DNA of 49,820 nt from a virus, in the IMG/VR virus record IMGVR_UViG_3300025467_000025, positions 1-49,820 of that record; one strand, 5' to 3'. Numbering within the stretch: position 1 is the stretch's first letter; every line of letters begins with the position of its first letter. The position numbers and the translations under genes are program-made. This document shows positions 44,327 through 49,820 of the stretch, piece by piece. The notes under the pieces were generated by a model, which saw nothing but the letters and a program-made list of their open reading frames with translations, ran no database searches and was not told where the DNA came from.

Positions 44327-44871
44327 CGGTAGTATACAGAACGGCTCTTAGGAGTTTCCCACCATTCTACGCTGTGAACTGTAACTCCGAGTTTCTTCAT
44401 TTTTTCTTCAACTAAATCGGCCATCCATTTACTAAGATTCTCACTAGTAGGAACAAAGTCAACAACCATAAATCCTTCAAACATTTCAAAGTCGTGTCCA
44501 TCTAGATCTTCATAAAACAGTGGATCGATATGCCATCCTGTGATATAGTTGGTATCTGGAACATATACTGGTATCAACGGCGTATCTTTTCCGACTAACC
44601 GGTTATACAGCGGATCATTGCGATCAATAATGAATTGATGATCAATATAGGTATTAACCCACTTTTTTAGCCATTCTAAATGCCTAAAGTCAGTGACCAT
44701 TCCGGTTTGATCGAGTTCGGATGCACAGAGATGTATTTGAATCTTACCTTCGTGTCCGTGTAAGTGTCTGCAAGCGCATTTGAGATCGGCTGCATATTCG
44801 CCGTTAAGTTGCTGAGTCCATACTCTATGTCCGTAGCAACATTCAATCGTTTTATCTATAATCCAAGTCAT
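44323..44871 (-). CDS. queD: QueD / 6-carboxytetrahydropterin synthase-like
   Basis: 182 residues, longer than E. coli QueD (121). Zinc ligands His15 and the HxH of RHLHGHEGK (35-43), catalytic-type Cys31-33 region, VTDFRHL (59-65), Asp-His in DHQF (77-80) and PTSENLSKW (141-149) are all present. QueD makes 6-carboxy-tetrahydropterin from dihydroneopterin triphosphate in the preQ0 pathway that feeds tRNA queuosine or 7-deazaguanine DNA modification; in phages it may supply the latter. A ~25-residue insert (~95-120) accounts for the extra length. Promoter at 44895-44922. Confidence 0.9.
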   Translation of the reverse strand: MTWIIDKTIECCYGHRVWTQQLNGEYAADLKCACRHLHGHEGKIQIHLCASELDQTGMVTDFRHLEWLKKWVNTYIDHQFIIDRNDPLYNRLVGKDTPLIPVYVPDTNYITGWHIDPLFYEDLDGHDFEMFEGFMVVDFVPTSENLSKWMADLVEEKMKKLGVTVHSVEWWETPKSRSVYYR

Positions 44872-44894
44872 AATTACCTCAATGATATGAGTTA

Positions 44895-44922
44895 ATTATA
44901 CAGGATTACTTACGTTTGTCAA
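44895..44922 (-). promoter_or_regulatory. Sigma70-type promoter for queD
   Basis: Minus-strand TTGACA (44922-44917), 16 nt, TATAAT (44900-44895), 23 nt before the queD ATG. The -35 lies in the last codons of the membrane-protein gene. Confidence 0.75.
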
Positions 44923-45262
44923 ATACTTGATTAGTTAAATCTCTTATTTCTACTCGAATTGTTTGCACATCATACAGAATGCTTTTAAGAAGGTCGTATT
45001 CAATGTGTTGGTATTTGAGAATAATACGAATAACACGCATTGTCCAATACCACCAATTAATAGAAATAATAATCATCAAACTAACAATCACCCACCAAAG
45101 TTTTTTTGATGTTAATGTTGAGAGCCAATCCCACCCAAAAATTAAAAAAATAAGTACGCAGAATACTACCGAACTAGCATATGACCATAGTCGTCGTTGA
45201 TTGCTAATACGATTTATATCTTTCTCGTGTTGAATTAATATATGATTAATTTCTTGATTCAT
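44906..45262 (-). CDS. Two-span membrane protein
   Basis: The start at 45262 (MNQEINHILIQHEKDINR) forms ATGA with the stop of the fibre gene; an upstream in-frame ATG at 45325 would overlap the fibre gene more and is less likely. 118 residues: a charged N-terminus, two transmembrane segments (~28-45 and ~55-72) and a helical, charged C-terminal region of about 45 residues. No family recognised. Coupling to a fibre gene is odd for a membrane protein; a role in infection or exclusion is possible. Confidence 0.7.
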   Translation of the reverse strand: MNQEINHILIQHEKDINRISNQRRLWSYASSVVFCVLIFLIFGWDWLSTLTSKKLWWVIVSLMIIISINWWYWTMRVIRIILKYQHIEYDLLKSILYDVQTIRVEIRDLTNQVFDKRK

Positions 45263-46755
45263 TGTTGAGAGATGGAACCGAATGGTGCCCATTGTCCTGG
45301 ACCACCGTTGGCAATGCAAACCCACCCAATATAACTACCAGGAATTGGGTTTTGATTCCAACAAATATCTCCTTTTACAAATGATCCTTGCAATGGCGCA
45401 GAATTACCGGTAACAAATTTCTTACCAGCGAATCGAATATTACTTGCAACATCTAACCCAACTGATGAATCAATACTTGATAATCCAATACCAACTTGTC
45501 CATATAAGTTAATAGTACGGTTGGTGTTTAATTTATTACCTAATGAAACATTTCCCGAATCAGTATAAAATGTAGTATCTAATCCTACAGAGATTGAGAA
45601 AGATTTACTAGTGTTAAGATTATTACCAACAATAGTTGTTGAGCTATTATCGTTCGATAGCGGTAAAGTAATACCAAACTGTGCATTAACCTTACCACCG
45701 AATGTTGCATCACCGCTAACTAATAATGAAGACAATGTTCCTAACTTAGAAAGATTTGAGCTAACAATTGATGCGCCTAGTTCAGTTTCAGATAAAACTG
45801 CCTTTCCGTTTACATAGTATGATTGGTTTGCATCGATATCGATAGATTCGGTACTAAACAATCGATCCGGATCCGGCATCATAACTAATCTAGTCGGAGT
45901 CGATGTTCCAGTCCATACCAATCCTAATCCATAAATTGACGATCCGCCATTTGGTTTAAATTCTAACGGGCTAAATCTATCAAGTCTAGTATCTGATAAA
46001 AGCGTAGTTACGTTAAGAGTACCATTAATTGTTACTACTGCTGAATTTGTTATTGCGTTACCGAATATAACTTCGCCGGTATTTTTTAAAGTAAATCTAG
46101 GTGTGTTATCACTAACGAACAACACATCACTATTAGTATAAGTTCCGATAGTAGCAGCACCGTAATTAGGAGCACCGATAATAAATTCGACATTATTTTC
46201 TGAAACACTTAACACGCCATTTGGTTGATCAGTGTTTAATCCTAATCGACTAGTTGCTTCATTGAAAAAGGCAAATTGTCCAAATGTTGCATCGCCCGAA
46301 ACTTCCAATGATTCTAATGTGCCTACTTGTGTTAAATTACTCTTGCTAACTTGAGTTCCTAAGAAGTCATATCCAATTACATCGATGTCACTAATTTTGT
46401 ATGTTTGTCCCGCTGCAAGATCTAAATCGCAGTTAGTCCATAAATGTTTCCCTGCTCGATACATTAAATTTGCAGAATCTGATTTCCACGTCCAACTAAA
46501 ACCTTTTCCGTTAAGATCTTGTTCGTTGTTAGCGTTCCAATTAGTAATAGTCTGTTGTGGACCGTTATTAGAAAGTAAATTATCTACTTTAAGTGTTCCA
46601 ACAGTAAGTGTTCCAACTACGTTAACATTGCTTCGAAGATTTGCATTTCCTAACACTTCTAGCGAACCTGCATGTGTTATAGCACCTTCTAAATTCTTAA
46701 GATTTAGTGTAGTAATGATGACTTTGTCGTTTTGGATATCGAATGGTTTACTCAT
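45259..46755 (-). CDS. Tail-fibre protein
   Basis: 498 residues. The body repeats L-x-x-LGTL-x-x-L-x-VSGDATFG units (TLESLEVSGDATFG ~150, TLSSLLVSGDATFG ~355) typical of phage fibre shafts, with beta-rich Gly/Asn segments. The end (GWVCIANGGPGQWAPFGSIS) is a fibre-tip-type ending with Trp and Gly. A GATAAATA late element lies 18 nt upstream. It is separate from the main fibre block, 3.7 kb away. Confidence 0.85.
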   Translation of the reverse strand: MSKPFDIQNDKVIITTLNLKNLEGAITHAGSLEVLGNANLRSNVNVVGTLTVGTLKVDNLLSNNGPQQTITNWNANNEQDLNGKGFSWTWKSDSANLMYRAGKHLWTNCDLDLAAGQTYKISDIDVIGYDFLGTQVSKSNLTQVGTLESLEVSGDATFGQFAFFNEATSRLGLNTDQPNGVLSVSENNVEFIIGAPNYGAATIGTYTNSDVLFVSDNTPRFTLKNTGEVIFGNAITNSAVVTINGTLNVTTLLSDTRLDRFSPLEFKPNGGSSIYGLGLVWTGTSTPTRLVMMPDPDRLFSTESIDIDANQSYYVNGKAVLSETELGASIVSSNLSKLGTLSSLLVSGDATFGGKVNAQFGITLPLSNDNSSTTIVGNNLNTSKSFSISVGLDTTFYTDSGNVSLGNKLNTNRTINLYGQVGIGLSSIDSSVGLDVASNIRFAGKKFVTGNSAPLQGSFVKGDICWNQNPIPGSYIGWVCIANGGPGQWAPFGSISQQ

Positions 46756-46773
46756 GGTGAATCTCTTTTTCAG

Positions 46774-46781
46774 TATTTATC
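46774..46781 (-). promoter_or_regulatory. T4-like late promoter element GATAAATA
   Basis: Minus-strand octamer 18 nt upstream of the fibre ATG at 46755, in the divergent gap 46756-46829. Confidence 0.6.
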
Positions 46782-46829
46782 AAAGTTCAATAACGAACAA
46801 GGCTAGCGCAATAAAGCATAAAATACAGT

Positions 46830-47558
46830 ATGATTTATAATGTCTGGCCCGGAACTTTTAATAACTATGGTATTCGTAACGGGGATATGATTGCCATAAT
46901 AAACTTTCTTCAATGGTTTAGAATTCAAGAAAACAACTCCGATATTAAATTACATATAAACCCGAATGTAATTGTTAATCAAGATTATTGTAGAACGTTT
47001 TATGATTTTTTAAAAAAACACACTGATTGCTTTTCTGATGAGGAAGGATTCCAAGATCTCCCATACCATGAGTTGATGTTATGGGATTTCAGAGACATCT
47101 GCGGTGATGTAGTTTCGATTAAGAACACAAAGGAAACTAAGAAGAAAATTGTAGTGTTTCCGATCTATGATGCAGACTATCATGTACATAGAAATTGGCC
47201 CGATAAACTATTAGATTCGATTTTAAGAGAATATTCGGAAAACTATCCAACCTATCAAAAATTAGTTTGTGCAAAGGATATTCCACAGACAGACATTAAT
47301 ATGCACGACTTTTCTCTTAGTATTGATTTTATGAGTAATATAAATCACATCATGGAAGCTGAGATTTTTATAGGCGGAAGTACAGGAGTTTCTCACTTTG
47401 CGGCAGCATTAGATCGAGGCCCGGACCTTGTATATTATTACAACGGACGAGAGATGATACACACTTTACCGTTTCATGTTCTCGAAGGTAAAGGCACACT
47501 AAAGAGATTTTGGCATAATTGTTATGAAACAACATACAAAGGCCAATTAGTTTTATAA
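46830..47558 (+). CDS. GT9-like glycosyltransferase/sugar-binding protein
   Basis: 242 residues. The C-terminal half carries IFIGGSTGVSHFAAALDRGP (~185-204), which fits the nucleotide-sugar binding segment of GT-B enzymes such as GT9 heptosyltransferases. The N-terminal half is a short alpha/beta region. It is smaller than typical GT9 (~330), so it could be a reduced or auxiliary form. Ribosome site is poor; first ATG used. It is first of three plus-strand genes with small gaps (9 nt to the next). Confidence 0.7.
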   Translation: MIYNVWPGTFNNYGIRNGDMIAIINFLQWFRIQENNSDIKLHINPNVIVNQDYCRTFYDFLKKHTDCFSDEEGFQDLPYHELMLWDFRDICGDVVSIKNTKETKKKIVVFPIYDADYHVHRNWPDKLLDSILREYSENYPTYQKLVCAKDIPQTDINMHDFSLSIDFMSNINHIMEAEIFIGGSTGVSHFAAALDRGPDLVYYYNGREMIHTLPFHVLEGKGTLKRFWHNCYETTYKGQLVL

Positions 47559-47567
47559 GGAATAAAA

Positions 47568-48980
47568 ATGGATCAGAATGATACGTACGGCGAAAATGAC
47601 CCGTTAGTTTTTGTGGTTAAACAATTAATTAAAGGTCAATTAGAGCCTCTAGCAGAGCAAGTTATTGATGCGTTTGCTTCGGCAGCAATTCATATAGAAG
47701 CAATTAACTGTATCGCTAAACTTTATTATGATGTAAGGAATTACGAAAAGGCAGAACTCTATTCATTAAAAACTTTAGAGATGTGTGAAACGGATGAACA
47801 ACGATATAATGTACGGTCGAACTTAGGTAAGATGTACAATAACTTTAATGACCCTGTTAAATCGCTAGTATATTCAGAGCAGAATTTAGCAGTAAATCCA
47901 AATAATCCAGATACGTTGTTGGAAATGGTGTTTTCATATTTTCTTAACGGACAAAAGGACCCTGCAGAACAAATACTCCGGGAACTAAAAGCCAACGAAC
48001 ATTTACTCGGAGAACGGCATCGAAATGTTGTGAATTTCAATTTAGGAACATATGACATGGAAGCTGGCCATTTTCTAAAAGGATTAGGCGGTTTCTTGAT
48101 CAATGTAAAGAAGTTAGATCTATGGTTTAACAATAAAGAAATCCCATTAAAGTATTGGAATGGTGGAGTGTTCCCCGGCAAAACTTTAATCATGTATATG
48201 TCCGGCGGAGGATTTGGTGATTCTTTTATTGCAATTTCCTATTGGCAAAAACTTAAAAAAGCTGGTTTTAATCCTATATATTGCACTGCAAGTCAAGACG
48301 TTGTGGACATTTTTAATCGGTGCGGATATACTTCAGTAACTCGGTGGGAAGATGTTGAAGACAAAGATGCATTATGGTGTTTTGCATTCGAAGTTCCTTT
48401 ATATCTAAACATGAAGCCCGAGGACATGATAACCGAGCATTACCTTTGGGCATCTGATCAAGCAAGAGAAAAATGGCAATGGGTTAAGGAATCTAAAAAA
48501 CTTAAAGTGGGTGTTAGGTTTATCGGTAATATGCGAAACAATCAATTATTGTATCGACATATTGAACTTGATAACATGATGAATTTCCTGCACGACACAT
48601 TTGAAGGTTATGATGTAGAATATTATTCATTACAAAAAGGTGACGGAGAAGAAGAAGCAAGAAAATGTCCCGAGTTAATCGATGTTGCATCCCAGATCAA
48701 TTCGTTTGATGATACACTTGCACTAATTGAAAACTTAGATATTGTTGTATCTACGTGTACTTCGGTGGTGCATTTAGCAGGTGCAGTAGGTACTAAGACT
48801 GTAGTGTTTGTTCCGATTGCTGCATATTTTACATATCTAACAAAGCCCGAGAACAGACCTCCATATACTAGCCTATGGTATGGAGATAACTTTAGATTCT
48901 TTAGGCAAGTAAGACCAAAAGTATGGGACGAACCGATGGCAGAAGCTAAAGCATTCATTCAGCAGGAGTTTCTATTGTGA
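47568..48980 (+). CDS. TPR protein fused to GT9/GT41-like glycosyltransferase
   Basis: 470 residues. An N-terminal TPR-like helical region (~15-150: YDVRNYEKAELYSLKTLEMC, then VKSLVYSEQNLAVNPNNPDT) is followed by a GT-B domain: SGGGFGDSFIAISYWQKLKK (~212-231) and the C-terminal TCTSVVHLAGAVGTKTVVFV (~406-425). This fusion resembles bacterial TPR-O-glycosyltransferases that modify proteins. RBS AAGGA precedes the ATG. It is followed by GTGA overlap with the next gene. Confidence 0.8.
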   Translation: MDQNDTYGENDPLVFVVKQLIKGQLEPLAEQVIDAFASAAIHIEAINCIAKLYYDVRNYEKAELYSLKTLEMCETDEQRYNVRSNLGKMYNNFNDPVKSLVYSEQNLAVNPNNPDTLLEMVFSYFLNGQKDPAEQILRELKANEHLLGERHRNVVNFNLGTYDMEAGHFLKGLGGFLINVKKLDLWFNNKEIPLKYWNGGVFPGKTLIMYMSGGGFGDSFIAISYWQKLKKAGFNPIYCTASQDVVDIFNRCGYTSVTRWEDVEDKDALWCFAFEVPLYLNMKPEDMITEHYLWASDQAREKWQWVKESKKLKVGVRFIGNMRNNQLLYRHIELDNMMNFLHDTFEGYDVEYYSLQKGDGEEEARKCPELIDVASQINSFDDTLALIENLDIVVSTCTSVVHLAGAVGTKTVVFVPIAAYFTYLTKPENRPPYTSLWYGDNFRFFRQVRPKVWDEPMAEAKAFIQQEFLL

Positions 48981-49684
48981 ATGACGGTTACACCTTTATA
49001 GTTTGTTCAACAATAAATGCATCAATTGGTGTTGTGGAAAACGAAAAACGATTCTATGAAACACTTGAAACATTAAATTCGATTAGAAGAAAGGTTGAAA
49101 ATGTACAAATAGTGTTTGTCGATAACTCTATTGATCCGTTAACCGATGAACAGAAGAGTCAATTAGAATCGTTTGCAGATTATTGTGAATATATGGAACC
49201 TAATCTTTTTACAGTTTTCACTAACGGTGTTGGATCTAAAGGATTAGGCGAAGCAATGTTAATGTTTTGTGCATTGACGAAACTTGAACAATTACCAATC
49301 GTGGGCAAGAGAATTTTCAAAATTGCTGCAAGGTACAGGTTAGCAGAAAGTTTTGACATTACAGAATATGATGATCCTAAATTTGAAGGGAAGTATGCGT
49401 TTAGAATTAATGACTGGGATGTGAGTGTTGACAATTTTGAGAATCACAGAGAAACAGTTACATATTTTGAAACTAGATTATTTTCTTTCTGTCCCACATT
49501 ATTTTATGATTATGCTTCGATTGTTAAGAATTGTTTTTTAACAATGATCAAAGAATTTGGCAAGCCTATGTGCAATTGGGAACGGTGCCATCATCTGTAT
49601 ATTCCCCATGATAATGCAGTGTCGATGAATCCGATCCATGTAGAAGGAGTTAACGCTGAAAATGGGATTTATCGGATCGAATAG
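48977..49684 (+). CDS. Glycosyltransferase-type protein, unassigned
   Basis: 235 residues, GTG start with AGGAG 9 nt upstream, overlapping the preceding stop (GTGA, 48977-48980). An N-terminal VENVQIVFVDNSID (~41-54) resembles a nucleotide-sugar binding strand of GT-A enzymes; no DxD triad is clear. The C-terminal part (CHHLYIPHDNAVSMNPIHVE) has clustered His and Asp that could bind metal. Similar proteins occur in marine phage glycosylation clusters as I recall. Sugar and acceptor are unknown. Confidence 0.65.
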   Translation: MNDGYTFIVCSTINASIGVVENEKRFYETLETLNSIRRKVENVQIVFVDNSIDPLTDEQKSQLESFADYCEYMEPNLFTVFTNGVGSKGLGEAMLMFCALTKLEQLPIVGKRIFKIAARYRLAESFDITEYDDPKFEGKYAFRINDWDVSVDNFENHRETVTYFETRLFSFCPTLFYDYASIVKNCFLTMIKEFGKPMCNWERCHHLYIPHDNAVSMNPIHVEGVNAENGIYRIE

Positions 49685-49820
49685 CACAAGTATACTTTTG
49701 GTAATGTTCTTTTAAATTTTCGGGCATAGGAATCCAATTAATGTAATCGTCTGATTTGCAAATTTCTATTGCAATATCGTAAAATGATCTTGGGTTCCCT
49801 GTTCCGATATCATATATGCC
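49650..49820 (-). CDS. HldD-like NAD-dependent epimerase, C-terminal end only
   Basis: The frame is open from the right edge to TAA at 49650-49652 (56 residues; 5' part outside). GIYDIGTGNPRSFYDIA, WIPMPENLKEHYQKYT is the C-terminal signature of ADP-L-glycero-D-manno-heptose-6-epimerase (HldD/RfaD), which makes the heptose donor for LPS. It converges with the plus-strand gene and overlaps its last 35 nt. Heptose supply would fit the neighbouring GT9-like genes. Confidence 0.75.
   Translation of the reverse strand, partial: GIYDIGTGNPRSFYDIAIEICKSDDYINWIPMPENLKEHYQKYTCAIRSDKSHFQR

Overview
The window looks like part of the genome of a large T4-like contractile-tailed phage of the marine/freshwater (cyanophage- and pelagiphage-related) type, infecting a Gram-negative bacterium. 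Evidence: a T4 gp44-type clamp loader, dCMP deaminase, PhoH, a GroES-like co-chaperonin, UvdE, T4-like late promoter elements (GATAAATA/TATAAATA), a 25 kb block of very long tail-fibre/adhesin genes, and a lysis cassette with outer-membrane spanins. The DNA is AT-rich by eye and nearly gapless, with many ATGA/TAATG stop-start overlaps. No tRNA, CRISPR, integrase or IS element was recognised. The host is not identifiable; spanins and LPS-type sugar genes only imply a Gram-negative cell.

Layout. (1) 1-3690, minus strand: virion/head-type proteins, several starting with a short M-K/R-I-x-E/D-L/I-type leader that resembles the T4 capsid-targeting sequence; one has a nucleotidyltransferase-like motif set. 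(2) 3764-7548, minus: a hypothetical gene, a full-length ClpA-type unfoldase and a DnaJ/CbpA-type co-chaperone, driven by strong sigma70-like promoters. (3) 7634-11614, minus: lysis cassette (GH19 endolysin, overlapping Rz/Rz1-like spanins, extra lipoprotein, small hydrophobic-tailed protein, holin, periplasmic protein) preceded by two conserved virion-type genes. (4) 11773-12492, plus: phoH with a structured leader. (5) 12506-15485, minus: HNH protein, dCMP deaminase, APS-kinase-like protein, gp44, then GroES-like and a conserved small protein. (6) 15511-41518, minus: a truncated DnaE-like protein, then tail/adhesin genes of 450, 854, 184, 729, 2070 and 3853 aa with a GT25 glycosyltransferase inserted between them. 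(7) 41591-44871: small zinc-ribbon and AT-hook proteins (plus), two small minus-strand proteins, a GIY-YIG nuclease (plus), UvdE and QueD (minus). (8) 44906-46755, minus: a 2-TM membrane protein and another tail fibre. (9) 46830-49684, plus: three genes of glycosyltransferase type, converging on the 3' end of an HldD-like sugar-nucleotide epimerase that runs off the right edge.

How it fits together. Two promoter classes are visible. Host-like TTGACA-N16/17-TATAAT promoters precede metabolism, replication and protein-quality genes; GATAAATA/TATAAATA late elements precede virion genes. The most striking regulatory feature is economy: each of three minus-strand terminators has a promoter element built into its hairpin, and several promoter elements contain the stop codon of the preceding gene. 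The sugar genes (GT25, GT9-like, TPR-GT, HldD-like) next to giant adhesins suggest glycan modification of the phage fibres or of the host surface, but that is inference.
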